A stretch of 64,000 bases of DNA from an uncultured Prevotella sp. (GCA_905234265.1 CAJOHJ010000003.1:158382-222381), one strand, 5' to 3'; positions 1 to 8,920 are shown, numbered from the stretch's first letter. The notes: generated from the letters alone by a model not told the origin. Made by a program: numbers and translations.

Positions 1-1152
1 TTTGAGCTTGCCGCAAGCTATCGCGACCGGCAGACGGAATTAGACCGCCAGCTGCAGGAAATGAACCAGAAATGGCAGAATGGCGAAGTTGACATCAGGC
101 AGGAGGTTACTGCCACAGATGTTGCCGACGTTGTGTCCATGATGACGGGAGTTCCCGTGCAGCGAATGGCACACGAAGAGGGCATCCGCCTGAAGGGAAT
201 GGCAAACGAACTGAAGTCTGCCGTAATAGCACAGGACAAGGCCATTGACAAAATGGTGCGTGCCATACAGCGCAACCGGGTAGGACTGAAAGAGAAGAAC
301 CACCCCATCGGTGTCTTCATGTTCTTAGGCCCCACGGGTGTCGGTAAGACTTATCTGGCCAAGAAGCTGGCAGAGTTCATGTTCGGCTCTTCCGACTCGC
401 TCATAAGAATCGACATGAGCGAGTACACAGAGTCGTTCAATGTCTCAAGGCTCATAGGAGCGCCTCCGGGATACGTGGGCTACGAGGAAGGCGGACAGCT
501 GACGGAGCGCGTGAGACGCCACCCCTACTCCATCGTCCTGCTCGACGAAATCGAGAAAGCCCACGGCAACGTCTTCAACCTTCTGCTGCAGGTGCTGGAC
601 GAAGGACGCCTGACCGACGGCAACGGACGCTTCGTAGACTTCCGCAACACGGTCATCATCATGACTTCCAACGCCGGCACCAGACAGCTGAAAGACTTCG
701 GCCGCGGCATAGGCTTTGCATCAACAGGCATCAACGGCCCCATGCTCAACGAGAAAGACAAGGAGCATGCACGCCAGATTGTCCAGAAAGCTCTGTCAAA
801 ACAGTTCTCTCCGGAATTCCTGAACCGCCTGGACGAGATTATCACCTTCGACCAGCTCGACCTTGATGCCATAAAGCAGATTATAGACATTGAGCTGAGA
901 GGCCTCTACCAGCGTGTCGGCGAGCTGGGCTACACCATCCAGCTGAGCGATGAGGCCAAACAGTTTGTGGCTGAGAAGGGATACGACGTACAATTCGGAG
1001 CGCGCCCGCTGAAGCGTGCCATACAGAACTACATCGAGGATGGCATTTCCGAACTAATCGTTGAGAATGGTATTCCTGCCGGCAGCAGCATCATCATCGG
1101 CAAGGATGCCGATAATGACAAATTGACATTCCAGACTACTGAACAACCTTGA
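1..1152 (+). CDS. clpC: ATP-dependent Clp protease ATP-binding subunit ClpC, C-terminal part (5' truncated by window edge)
   Basis: An open frame runs from base 1 (first codons TTT GAG CTT) to the TGA at 1150-1152, so the gene enters from the left edge and 383 codons are visible. They cover the end of the middle region, the second AAA+ module and the C-terminal D2-small domain. Seen directly: Walker A GPTGVGKT at about nt 328-351, Walker B IVLLDEIEKAH near nt 529-561, and the pore-loop-like segment APPGYVGYEEGG. ClpC/ClpB unfoldases thread substrates into ClpP or disaggregate them in the cytosol. The GRGIGFAS segment and the lack of a long ClpB coiled-coil in what is visible favour ClpC. The last 17 bases overlap the 3' end of the convergent gene at 1136-1606. 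Confidence 0.92.
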   Translation, partial: FELAASYRDRQTELDRQLQEMNQKWQNGEVDIRQEVTATDVADVVSMMTGVPVQRMAHEEGIRLKGMANELKSAVIAQDKAIDKMVRAIQRNRVGLKEKNHPIGVFMFLGPTGVGKTYLAKKLAEFMFGSSDSLIRIDMSEYTESFNVSRLIGAPPGYVGYEEGGQLTERVRRHPYSIVLLDEIEKAHGNVFNLLLQVLDEGRLTDGNGRFVDFRNTVIIMTSNAGTRQLKDFGRGIGFASTGINGPMLNEKDKEHARQIVQKALSKQFSPEFLNRLDEIITFDQLDLDAIKQIIDIELRGLYQRVGELGYTIQLSDEAKQFVAEKGYDVQFGARPLKRAIQNYIEDGISELIVENGIPAGSSIIIGKDADNDKLTFQTTEQP

Positions 1153-1606
1153 AACGCACCCGGAAAGAGTGCTCATGTTCGTCCCAGTTAGTGCCCAACA
1201 TTTCAAAACGGCCTATCTGGGACGTACTTCTTACATGCTTGCCGATGCATGGACACACGTCAAAGTCGCCAATGCGCACCAGCCTCACCGTTTCCGACAC
1301 ATCTTCCGGCAGGCGGCTGGCAGACACGCCCTCCGGCAGGTCGCTGAGGCTTACCACTTCGTAAGTCACAGGCAAGTCGGCATCTATCAGGCGCTGCATC
1401 TCGTTTTCTATAGCCTTCTCGTCATGGCGTGACGGTTTTTGCACCAGGTGGAAGCTCATCTTGCTCTTCTTGCGCTCTATGTGTGCATTGAAGCTGCGCT
1501 CACAGCCGAACATGTTTACCATCACCCTGTTGAGCAGATGCTCGGCAGTGTGTGCCGGGGGAAATTCGTCTTTGTTGTGGTCGTTGAAAAGATTGTCTGT
1601 TGCCAT
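1136..1606 (-). CDS. AlaX-like trans-editing protein (tRNA synthetase second additional domain family)
   Basis: 156 residues. It carries the metal-binding signature of the alanyl/threonyl-tRNA synthetase editing (SAD) domain: HTAEHLL near residues 19-25 (HxxxH) and CPCIGKH near residues 118-124 (C...H). Free-standing proteins of this kind hydrolyse mischarged tRNA such as Ser-tRNA(Ala) in the cytosol. The length fits a stand-alone domain rather than a fragment of AlaRS. The gene is convergent with clpC and overlaps its last 17 bases. No terminator separates them. Upstream of its start lies the 21-bp repeat array at 1628-1739. Exact substrate tRNA cannot be told from sequence alone. Confidence 0.72.
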   Translation of the reverse strand: MATDNLFNDHNKDEFPPAHTAEHLLNRVMVNMFGCERSFNAHIERKKSKMSFHLVQKPSRHDEKAIENEMQRLIDADLPVTYEVVSLSDLPEGVSASRLPEDVSETVRLVRIGDFDVCPCIGKHVRSTSQIGRFEMLGTNWDEHEHSFRVRFKVVQ

Positions 1607-1627
1607 ATTTATATCACTGGTCTTTAT

Positions 1628-1739
1628 AACATGCAGAGATAAATTTTTATATCACAGAGATAATTCCGTAACATGCAGAGATAATTTTTTATCTTACGGA
1701 GATAATTTTTTATCTCACAGAGATAATTTCATAACATGC
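1628..1739. repeat. 21-bp modular tandem array (copy 1 of dispersed family)
   Basis: Five consecutive 21-bp units (1628-1648, 1649-1669, 1670-1690, 1691-1711, 1712-1732) plus the start of a sixth. Units share a core CAGAGATAATTT or CGGAGATAATTT and differ at their ends (AACATG, ATATCA, ATCTTA, ATCTCA). The same family recurs at 12289-12414, 23530-23676, 32915-33049 and 49013-49138. Here it lies downstream of the amylase gene (minus strand), beyond a hairpin. Confidence 0.9.
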
Positions 1740-1786
1740 AGTGTTAGCTCCGTATCTTCTATAGAGACACAAAGCTAACACTGCAT
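1736..1786 (-). terminator. Hairpin downstream of the amylase gene
   Basis: Perfect 14-bp inverted repeat: ATGCAGTGTTAGCT at 1736-1749 and AGCTAACACTGCAT at 1773-1786, seven bases after the minus-strand stop at 1793. There is no T tract, so it may be an mRNA-stabilising hairpin rather than an intrinsic terminator. Confidence 0.55.
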
Positions 1787-1792
1787 AGTTGT

Positions 1793-3442
1793 TCAGACTT
1801 TCAGTTTCCAGATGCGGCCGCCATAGGCAGGAATGCTCATGGCCACAGAGCCGTCGCTGCGCAGTGTCATGGCCTGCTTCTCACCAGTCAGCAGGTCGGT
1901 GGCAATGACGGTCTTCTCGGCTATCTGCATATAGTCGAAGGCATGTGCAGGAACGTGTATGCTGATGTCGGCTGCCGAGCCGTCGAAGTTGACAGCCACA
2001 AACAGCAGCTCGCCCTTCGTGCGACGCATGAAAGCATACTGACGGCGAAGGTTCTGGTTAACATACATAAGGTCGAAGCTGAGTCCGTCGGCAACAGACT
2101 TTTCAGAGCGTGCTATGTTCAAGACTTTCTTATACGTGTCATGCAGAGCCTGCTCTTCCTGAGTCAGCTGCTTTTTGTCTGCTCTGCAGAGTGTGTCTAA
2201 TGACCAGTAGTCGAAGATGGTCGTACGCCCGTCGTTGCCGCTGAAGCCCTCGCGGTCCATGCCGCGCTCGCCATACTCCTGTCCGGCATACAGCATAAAC
2301 GGATTTTGCTGCATCAATGCCGATGCTATCACTGCCGGCACGCCACGCTGGGCATTGGCGGCAAAGAAGTCGCTTGCAATACGCTGCTCGTCATGGTTCT
2401 CGAGGAAGTATAGCATGTGGTCGCGGATGTCATCGGTCTGCTGCCAGGCATAGCTGATAATCGTCGTCGGCTGATGGTTGCACACCACAGCTCTCATGGT
2501 GTCGTACATGCCTACCTTATCGTAGAGCCAGTCGAAGCCATTGAGAATGTAGCGGCGATAGTCCTGTGGATTATACACCTCGCCGATGAACTTTATGTCA
2601 GGATATTCTTCACGGACAGTCTTAGTGGCAAAGCGCCAGAACTCAACCGGCACCATTTCTGCCATGTCGCAACGGAATGCGTCAACGCCCTTTGAGGCCC
2701 AGAAAAGCAAAATCTCTGTCATCTTAAGCCATGTGTCGGGCATGGGAGTGAAATAGCCTATGCGACCTGCATAGTAGTCGACGCCATAGTTCAGCTTTAC
2801 TGTCTCATACCAGTCAGTCTTGTCGGGAGCATTGTCGAAATGGTCGTTACCGGTAGCCTTGGCAGGCTCTTCGATATAAGGCTCCTTTTCTCCGTGATAA
2901 AGGTCGAAATATGGAGAAAAGCGCTCACCGGGACAATAGTAGAAATTGTTCTGCGGATAGAAGCCGCGCTTGTCGTCGTCGGTCTCGCCCAAGTCCATGA
3001 CACCTAAGGGCTTGCAAATGGAATGGTACTGACGCGCTACGTGGTTGGGGACAAAGTCAATTACGACCTTCAGGCCTGCAGCATGAGTCCGCTTCACTAA
3101 TTGCTCGAACTCCTGCATGCGCTCGTCTACATTGGTTGCCAAATCTGGGTCAACATCGTAGTAATCGGCTATGGCGTATGGCGAACCGGCAACACCCTTC
3201 ACAACAGCGGGATGCTGACGGGGAATTCCATACTTGCTATAGTCTGTCTGCGTAGCATGGCGGATGACACCAGTATACCAGACATGGCTGACGCCCATGC
3301 CGGCAATGTTCTTCAGCACCTTGGGAGTGAAATCGCTGAACTTGCCGCTGCCGTTTTCACTAAGACTGCCACCGGGCTTGCGTGTAACGTTGCGATTACC
3401 GTAAAGACGAGTGAAAATCTGGTAAATAATTATCTTTTCCAT
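1793..3442 (-). CDS. Alpha-amylase family (GH13) glycoside hydrolase, cytoplasmic
   Basis: 549 residues from the ATG at 3442. A GTG at 3466 is in frame but overlaps the fabD stop, and AGAAGG lies 12 bases before the ATG, so I prefer 3442. GH13 (alpha/beta)8 barrel signatures are visible in order: DFVPNH (region I, about residue 132), DAFRCDMAE (region II, Asp nucleophile), FIGEVY (region III, Glu acid/base), ENHDEQR (region IV, Asp). No signal peptide, so it should act on intracellular alpha-glucan or imported maltodextrin, consistent with glgB elsewhere in the window. It follows fabD by 23 bases and is probably co-transcribed. Exact specificity (amylase, maltogenic or similar) is not determined. 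Confidence 0.85.
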   Translation of the reverse strand: MEKIIIYQIFTRLYGNRNVTRKPGGSLSENGSGKFSDFTPKVLKNIAGMGVSHVWYTGVIRHATQTDYSKYGIPRQHPAVVKGVAGSPYAIADYYDVDPDLATNVDERMQEFEQLVKRTHAAGLKVVIDFVPNHVARQYHSICKPLGVMDLGETDDDKRGFYPQNNFYYCPGERFSPYFDLYHGEKEPYIEEPAKATGNDHFDNAPDKTDWYETVKLNYGVDYYAGRIGYFTPMPDTWLKMTEILLFWASKGVDAFRCDMAEMVPVEFWRFATKTVREEYPDIKFIGEVYNPQDYRRYILNGFDWLYDKVGMYDTMRAVVCNHQPTTIISYAWQQTDDIRDHMLYFLENHDEQRIASDFFAANAQRGVPAVIASALMQQNPFMLYAGQEYGERGMDREGFSGNDGRTTIFDYWSLDTLCRADKKQLTQEEQALHDTYKKVLNIARSEKSVADGLSFDLMYVNQNLRRQYAFMRRTKGELLFVAVNFDGSAADISIHVPAHAFDYMQIAEKTVIATDLLTGEKQAMTLRSDGSVAMSIPAYGGRIWKLKV

Positions 3443-3465
3443 TTCAAGATAACCTTCTGAAATCA

Positions 3466-4356
3466 CTATTCAATGCCGTGAGCAGAAACTTCCTTGTTGA
3501 TTTTTGCAATCATGCCCTGAAGAGCCTTGCCGGGACCGCACTCTGTGAAATCGGCAGCACCGTCGGCAATCATGTTCTGCACAATCTGCGTCCAGCGGAC
3601 ACTGGAGGTCAGCTGGGCTATGAGGTTTGCCTTGATTTCCTCAGGAGCAGTGTGAGGCTTTGCATCAACATTCTGATAGACAGGACACTTTGGAGTGCTG
3701 AAGCTGGTAGACTCAATGGCTGCCTGAAGCTCTTCCTTGGCAGGCTGCATGAGCGGCGAGTGGAAAGCACCGCCAACCTTCAATGGCAAGGCGCGCTTTG
3801 CACCGGCAGCCTTCAACTGCTCACAAGCCTCGCCGACAGCCTCGATGTTGCCGGAAATAACCAGCTGGCCGGGATTGTTGTAGTTCGCCGGAACTACCAC
3901 ACCCTTGCCCATTGCACTTACCTGAGCGCAGACCTCCTCGACCTTCTCGTCGGCAAGGCCGATAATGGCAGCCATCGTAGAAGGCTGCATCTCGCATGCC
4001 TTCTGCATTGCCATGGCACGGGCATACACCAGGCGCAAGCCGTCTTCAAACGACAATGCCCCGGCAGCCACAAGAGCAGAAAACTCGCCCAGCGAGTGGC
4101 CTGCAACCATCTGAGGGCAGAAGGCGTCGCCCATGCAAATGGCTGAAATTACGGAGTGAAGGAACACAGCAGGCTGTGTGACCTTTGTCTGCTTCAGCTC
4201 TTCGTCAGTACCGGCAAACATTATGTCTGTAATGCGATAGCCAAGTATTTCATTTGCCTTTTCAAACAATGCCTTTGCTGTCTCATTGTTGTCATAAAGG
4301 TCTTTACCCATTCCTACAAACTGGGCACCCTGCCCAGGAAAAACAAATGCTTTCAT
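3466..4356 (-). CDS. fabD: Malonyl CoA-acyl carrier protein transacylase
   Basis: 296 residues starting at MKAFVFPGQG (ATG 4356). The frame is open 26 codons further upstream but that stretch contains the promoter -7 box at 4394-4402, so the longer start is excluded. The enzyme loads malonyl groups onto ACP for fatty-acid synthesis. Seen: the GHSLG nucleophile elbow at about residues 86-90 (Ser88), the Arg in VYARAMAMQ, the GGAFHSPLM His segment, and the N-terminal FPGQGAQ motif. Length is normal for FabD. The amylase gene follows on the same strand. Confidence 0.95.
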   Translation of the reverse strand: MKAFVFPGQGAQFVGMGKDLYDNNETAKALFEKANEILGYRITDIMFAGTDEELKQTKVTQPAVFLHSVISAICMGDAFCPQMVAGHSLGEFSALVAAGALSFEDGLRLVYARAMAMQKACEMQPSTMAAIIGLADEKVEEVCAQVSAMGKGVVVPANYNNPGQLVISGNIEAVGEACEQLKAAGAKRALPLKVGGAFHSPLMQPAKEELQAAIESTSFSTPKCPVYQNVDAKPHTAPEEIKANLIAQLTSSVRWTQIVQNMIADGAADFTECGPGKALQGMIAKINKEVSAHGIE

Positions 4357-4393
4357 CTTTTTCTCTTTAATTATTAATGGTTTAAATATTTTT

Positions 4394-4427
4394 GCAAAGG
4401 TAATTAATTTTGACATTACGGCAAAAT
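4394..4427 (-). promoter_or_regulatory. fabD promoter
   Basis: On the minus strand a TACCTTTGC -7 box (4394-4402) with an upstream TTTTGCC at the -33 position (about 4423-4427) fits the Bacteroidetes sigma-ABfr consensus. Confidence 0.65.
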
Positions 4428-4496
4428 AAATCAATCACAAAAGGATTTTAAAGGAAATAAAATTGCTTTTTCTTTCCTTTTATCTCACATATTTTG

Positions 4497-4505
4497 TAAT
4501 TTTGC
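4497..4505 (+). promoter_or_regulatory. Promoter -7 box of the 4511 gene
   Basis: TAATTTTGC at 4497-4505. The ATG is only six bases further on, so the transcript should start at or very near the start codon (leaderless or nearly so). Confidence 0.6.
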
Positions 4506-4510
4506 AAGCC

Positions 4511-5461
4511 ATGAAAGTAACTATTTACGAACATTCCGAAAAATTGCCAAAGCTGCCCGACGACAACTTCTTCCACAGCAAAGAGCTTATGGTGTTGTGC
4601 GAACAGGCTCCCAGGCACAAAGCATACATGGCGGTAATCACTGCCGACAATGGCGAGGTGCTGGCACATCTACTGGCAGTGGCAAGGAGTCGACGCCAAT
4701 GGTTACCGCCATATCTTTACACACATGTACGGATTTATGGCGACAATAACAGCAGCCCTACACACTTTGGATTAATGGTGCGAACACTGACTGAGCGGCT
4801 GCAAAGCAAAACGCTTTACATGGAAATCAGCCACCTGTCGCAAAAAATGTATGGATACAAGGAACTAAGGACTGCAGGCTATTTCCCCGTAAAATGGATG
4901 AACATCCACAACTCGCTGCACTCAAAGACACCATTGGAGCGCATTGACGAGCGACTGCTGCGCCGCATAGAAAATGCACGCAAGCGTGGTGCCGTCACTA
5001 AAGTCGTGGAGACAAACAGCGAGTTCAAGGCATTTTCCAGACTGTTGCACAACCACAACAGGCTGAAGTTCACACGCTACATTCCTGACGACAAGTTCTT
5101 CATAGGCATGATTGAGCGCGGCAGATGCCAGATATTCATCACCACTTACCACAAAACGGTAATAGGCGCCGTAGTGTGCGTTTACTCCGACAACGATGCT
5201 TATTTATGGTACACTGCATCTTTGCGCAAGAGCTATGCTCCACTGCATCCAAACGCCGTAACCATCTGGGAAGCAATAAAAAACGCGCACGCTATAGGCA
5301 TGCAGCACATACGCTTCATGGATGTCGGGCTGCCATTCAGGAAAAATCCATACAGAGACTTCATCTTGCGCTTCGGCGGCAAGGAAGTCAGCGGCTTCCG
5401 CTGGTTCCGCATTTCCATCGGATGGGTGAACAGTCTTGCATCATGGTTCTGGCGCGAATAG
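4511..5461 (+). CDS. GNAT/FemAB-like N-acyltransferase (Acetyltransf_6 type)
   Basis: 316 residues from MKVTIYEHSE. The in-frame ATG at 4463 is upstream of the -7 box at 4497 and is rejected. The fold region resembles FemAB-like/CelD-type acyltransferases: a C-terminal half with a segment GAVVCVYSDNDAYLWYTAS, then PLHPNAVTIWEAI and the closing FILRFGGKEVSGFRWFRI typical of this family. Members transfer acyl or aminoacyl groups to cell-envelope or exopolysaccharide substrates; the substrate here is unknown. It stands alone, divergent from fabD, and its 3' end is followed by a 21-bp repeat array that reaches to the next start codon. Confidence 0.6.
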   Translation: MKVTIYEHSEKLPKLPDDNFFHSKELMVLCEQAPRHKAYMAVITADNGEVLAHLLAVARSRRQWLPPYLYTHVRIYGDNNSSPTHFGLMVRTLTERLQSKTLYMEISHLSQKMYGYKELRTAGYFPVKWMNIHNSLHSKTPLERIDERLLRRIENARKRGAVTKVVETNSEFKAFSRLLHNHNRLKFTRYIPDDKFFIGMIERGRCQIFITTYHKTVIGAVVCVYSDNDAYLWYTASLRKSYAPLHPNAVTIWEAIKNAHAIGMQHIRFMDVGLPFRKNPYRDFILRFGGKEVSGFRWFRISIGWVNSLASWFWRE

Positions 5462-5475
5462 CAGGAGGACAAATT

Positions 5476-5587
5476 CAAGCCATGCTGCCTAACAAGAAAA
5501 CCATGCAGGCGAAGAATAAAACCATGCAGGCGAAGAATAAAACCATGCAGGCGGACAATAAAACCATGCAGGCGGACAATAAAACCA
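5476..5587 (+). repeat. 21-bp tandem array, unit AAAACCATGCAGGCG plus 6 bases
   Basis: Five units of exactly 21 bp (5476-5496 degenerate, 5497-5517, 5518-5538, 5539-5559, 5560-5580) and the start of a sixth, filling the gap between the acyltransferase stop (5461) and the receptor start (5613). The sequence is unrelated to the AGAGATAATTT family but has the same period. Confidence 0.92.
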
Positions 5588-5612
5588 CCACAGGAAACGT
5601 TTTTGTTGTTGA

Positions 5613-8009
5613 ATGATGCCAAAGAAAATCATACTAATAGCTGCCTTTGTCATGACAGCCTGTGCTGTTGTGGCACAGTCATTCACTTTGTCTGGCAAGG
5701 TTTCCGACAGTGACGGCAATCCAATGGAATTTGCCACCATCAGCTGCATGGAACAAGGAGCGATGACGATGGCTAATCTGAAAGGAGAATATTCGCTGAG
5801 CCTAAAGTCAAGCGATTCTGTGTTGGTAAGGTTTTCAATGGTAGGCTACCAGACAAAGACACGCGTTCTGCGAAACCCGCGCACCAATCAGCGCCTGCTC
5901 ATAACACTTCAGCCAATGAAGTCGCTTGACGAAGTTGTCGTCACTGAGCGCAGGCGCCAGACGACAGGCACAGGCCAGCTGTCCACTGAGGCTGTCCGCC
6001 ACACGCCTTCCTCTACCGGCAATGCCGTTGAGGAATTAGTTCAGCAGCAAGCAGGAGTTTCTTCCCACAATGAACTGTCAAGCCAATACAACGTCAGAGG
6101 CGGCTCGTTCGATGAGAATTCCGTATATATTAATAATGTGGAAGTCTACCGCCCCCTGCTGATCCGCAGCGGCCAGCAAGAAGGCCTGAGCATCATCAAC
6201 AGCGACATGGTAGAGAAGATAGGCTTTTCCACTGGCGGCTTTGAGGCAAGATATGGCGACAAGATGTCAAGCACGCTCGACATTACATACAGGAAGCCAT
6301 CTGCATTTGAAGGCACGGCACAGGCTTCACTGCTTGGCGGTAGTGCATACATAGGCTATGCCAACAAGCCGGGGAAAAGCGGCAGCATCTTTTCCATGAG
6401 CCACGGAATACGCTACAAGACCAACAAGTATCTGCTGGGGTCGCTGGAGACCAACGGCGAGTACAGGCCAAACTTCCTGGACTACCAGACATACATCACC
6501 TACGAGCCTAACAGCAGGTGGAACTTCAATTTCATAGGAAACATTTCGGAGAACCACTATAACTTCAAGCCGTCTGACAGGGAGACGTCTTTCGGCACCA
6601 TGACCAACGTCAGGACCTTCAAAGTCTACTTCGACGGTCAGGAACGCGACATCTTCCGCACGCTGTTCGCCACGGCGTCAATCAATCGCAGAATATCCCA
6701 AGGCACAAATATCTCCCTCCTCCTTTCAGCATTCCACTCCAAGGAACAAGAAACTTTCGACATTCAGGGACAATACTGGCTTAACGACACGCAAAGCCAG
6801 GAAGAGCTGGGCGTTGGCAGCTATATGGAGCATGCGCGTAACTATCTTACCGCCAATGTGAAAAGCCTGAAGCTCATGGCCAGCCACAAAGTAAAGAAAC
6901 ACGACCTGGAAAGCGGCCTTACCGTCAAGTGGGAAAGCATTGACGAAAACTCCCGTGAGTATGAGATGCGCGACTCCAGCGGATATAACATTCCACACAG
7001 GTCTGACCGTCTGGACATGATTTATGCACTGGCCTCCAAGCACTCTATTTCATCCCACCGCATAGAATTCTACGCCCAGGATACATATCATTTCAACACC
7101 AAGAGCGAAAAACCGTGGATATTCTCGCTTAACTACGGTTTGCGTGTATCTAACTGGAGTTTCAACAAAGAAACCATCGTCTCGCCACGCATTTCACTGG
7201 CTGCCATACCATCTTTCAACGAGGACATGATGTTCAGGCTAAGCGCAGGCGTATATTACCAGGCTCCGTTCTACAAGGAGATGCGCGACACCACAACTTC
7301 CAACGGACAGACGATTGTCACGCTGAACGACCACATAAAAAGCCAGCGCAGCATTCACGTCGTCGGTGCCTTTGACTATCGTTTCAAGATGGCCGACCGT
7401 CCTTTCAAGTTTTCTGCTGAAGCATACTACAAAGCCCTGGCAAATCTCATTCCCTACAATGTGCAAAACATGAAGGTCATATACTATGGCCAGAACCTGT
7501 CGTCAGGTCATACCGCCGGCATAGACCTTAAGCTCTATGGTGAGTTTGTTCCCGGAACAGACTCCTGGCTTACCTTCTCCGCGATGTCTACAAAACAGAG
7601 CTTCAACGGCATCAGCACTCCGCTGCCTACCGACCAGCGATGGGGCATCAACCTACACTTCACCGACTATTTCCCTGGCACAACCAGATGGAAAATGACC
7701 TTGAAGCTTGCCTTTGCAGACGGACTTCCATTTGGCGCTCCCCACCGCGGATTGGAATATCAGCAGTTCCGCGCTCCAGCCTACAAGCGTGCAGACATTG
7801 GTATGAGCTACCTGCTGCTTGGCGACGAGAAGCAAAAGCCTACTTTCCGCAAGCCCCGCGTATGGCTGGGAGTTGACGGACTGAACATCTTCGGCATCTC
7901 AAACGTAAACTCTTACTACTGGGTTACCGATGTCACCAACCACCAGTATGCCGTTCCCAACTATCTCACAGGCAGACAAATCAACGGAAAAGTGATTGTG
8001 GAGTTCTAA
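5613..8009 (+). CDS. TonB-dependent outer membrane receptor with carboxypeptidase-like N-terminal domain
   Basis: 798 residues. Signal peptide at the start (IILIAAFVMTACAVVA, cleavage near AQS). Residues about 23-100 form the CarboxypepD_reg-like beta-sandwich (SFTLSGKVSDSDGNPMEFAT). The plug follows with a SLDEVVVTERR TonB-box-like region and VRGGSFDENSVYINNVEVY, then the 22-strand barrel to a C-terminal Phe (KVIVEF). No SusD partner is adjacent, so it is more likely an orphan transporter (metal, vitamin or peptide) than a SusC. ATG 5613 or ATG 5616 could both serve. The DNA between repeat array and start leaves no obvious promoter, so read-through from the upstream gene is possible. Confidence 0.88.
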   Translation: MMPKKIILIAAFVMTACAVVAQSFTLSGKVSDSDGNPMEFATISCMEQGAMTMANLKGEYSLSLKSSDSVLVRFSMVGYQTKTRVLRNPRTNQRLLITLQPMKSLDEVVVTERRRQTTGTGQLSTEAVRHTPSSTGNAVEELVQQQAGVSSHNELSSQYNVRGGSFDENSVYINNVEVYRPLLIRSGQQEGLSIINSDMVEKIGFSTGGFEARYGDKMSSTLDITYRKPSAFEGTAQASLLGGSAYIGYANKPGKSGSIFSMSHGIRYKTNKYLLGSLETNGEYRPNFLDYQTYITYEPNSRWNFNFIGNISENHYNFKPSDRETSFGTMTNVRTFKVYFDGQERDIFRTLFATASINRRISQGTNISLLLSAFHSKEQETFDIQGQYWLNDTQSQEELGVGSYMEHARNYLTANVKSLKLMASHKVKKHDLESGLTVKWESIDENSREYEMRDSSGYNIPHRSDRLDMIYALASKHSISSHRIEFYAQDTYHFNTKSEKPWIFSLNYGLRVSNWSFNKETIVSPRISLAAIPSFNEDMMFRLSAGVYYQAPFYKEMRDTTTSNGQTIVTLNDHIKSQRSIHVVGAFDYRFKMADRPFKFSAEAYYKALANLIPYNVQNMKVIYYGQNLSSGHTAGIDLKLYGEFVPGTDSWLTFSAMSTKQSFNGISTPLPTDQRWGINLHFTDYFPGTTRWKMTLKLAFADGLPFGAPHRGLEYQQFRAPAYKRADIGMSYLLLGDEKQKPTFRKPRVWLGVDGLNIFGISNVNSYYWVTDVTNHQYAVPNYLTGRQINGKVIVEF

Positions 8010-8070
8010 TATCCATGACACGGCATAACTGTTCAGACAGACATACATCAAACAAACTAAATAAATCATA

Positions 8071-8814
8071 ATGGAATTTGTTGTTATCATTCCAGCACGC
8101 TACGCTTCCACGCGTTTTCCCGGCAAGCCATTGGCAGTGCTTGGCGGCAAGCCAGTCATTCAACGAGTCTACGAACAGGCGCTGACAGCTACGAGCGAAG
8201 TCTATGTGGCTACCGACGACGAACGGATTTTCTCCTGTGTCGAAGCCTTTGGAGGCAAGGCCGTCATGACACGCACCGACCACAAGAGCGGAACAGACAG
8301 AATAAATGAGGCCGTAGAAAAAATAGACACCAAGGCCGATGTAGTGATAAACATTCAGGGTGACGAACCCTTCGTGACGTCATCGCAACTGCAGACCATC
8401 ATGCAGCTGTTCGACACCAGCGAGACTCAGATAGGAACACTGGGCAAGCCGTTTGAAAACATTGACGCAGTGATGAACCAAAACTCACCGAAGATTGTCA
8501 CCGACATCAATGGCTTTGCAATGTATTTCAGCAGGAGTGCCATTCCCTTCATACGTGGTGTCGAAAAAGAAGAATGGCTTGGCAAGTTTCCATTCCTCAA
8601 ACATCTGGGCATCTACGCATACCGCCGCAGTGTCCTGCAGGAAATCACCCGGCTGCCACAGTCGCCTCTTGAAATTGCCGAGAGTCTCGAGCAGCTGCGA
8701 TGGCTTCAGAACGGCTACAAGATAAAAGTAGGCATCACGGATGTCGAAACCGTCGGCATCGACACTCCCGACGACCTCATAAGGGCCGAACAATTCCTTG
8801 CCACCCAGAAATAA
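8071..8814 (+). CDS. kdsB: 3-deoxy-manno-octulosonate cytidylyltransferase
   Basis: 247 residues. Activates Kdo with CTP to CMP-Kdo for lipid A-core assembly. Seen: the nucleotidyltransferase start IIPARYASTRFPGKPLA (residues 5-21), GGKPVIQRVYEQ, DERI, and VVINIQGDEPFV (metal-binding Asp), all characteristic of KdsB. Length is standard. The last codons FLATQK-stop are copied 42 bp downstream in the same frame as FLASQK-stop (see repeat at 8794-8860). Confidence 0.95.
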   Translation: MEFVVIIPARYASTRFPGKPLAVLGGKPVIQRVYEQALTATSEVYVATDDERIFSCVEAFGGKAVMTRTDHKSGTDRINEAVEKIDTKADVVINIQGDEPFVTSSQLQTIMQLFDTSETQIGTLGKPFENIDAVMNQNSPKIVTDINGFAMYFSRSAIPFIRGVEKEEWLGKFPFLKHLGIYAYRRSVLQEITRLPQSPLEIAESLEQLRWLQNGYKIKVGITDVETVGIDTPDDLIRAEQFLATQK

Positions 8815-8860
8815 GGCATTCTGACGGTGGTTTCGTTCCTTGCCAGCCAGAAATAAGGCA
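8794..8860 (+). repeat. Duplicated kdsB 3' end including the stop codon
   Basis: Two 25-bp copies, 8794-8818 and 8836-8860, identical but for one base, spaced exactly 42 bp (2 x 21). The first contains the real kdsB stop (8812-8814); the second has a TAA in the same frame at 8854-8856. Confidence 0.92.
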
Positions 8861-8867
8861 AAAAGAA

Positions 8868-8920
8868 TGTGGGTAACAGGATTTCCAAAACTTGACAGCA
8901 GGAAATTCCTGTTACCCACA
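8868..8920. terminator. Bidirectional hairpin between kdsB and the YebC gene
   Basis: Perfect 14-bp arms TGTGGGTAACAGGA (8868-8881) and TCCTGTTACCCACA (8907-8920), with a second inner TTTCC/GGAAA stem. It lies between two convergent genes and is AT-rich on both flanks. Confidence 0.7.

Noticed and set aside
5613..8009. TonB receptor as a SusC of a polysaccharide utilisation locus
   Set aside because: No SusD-like gene or linked glycosidase cluster follows it.
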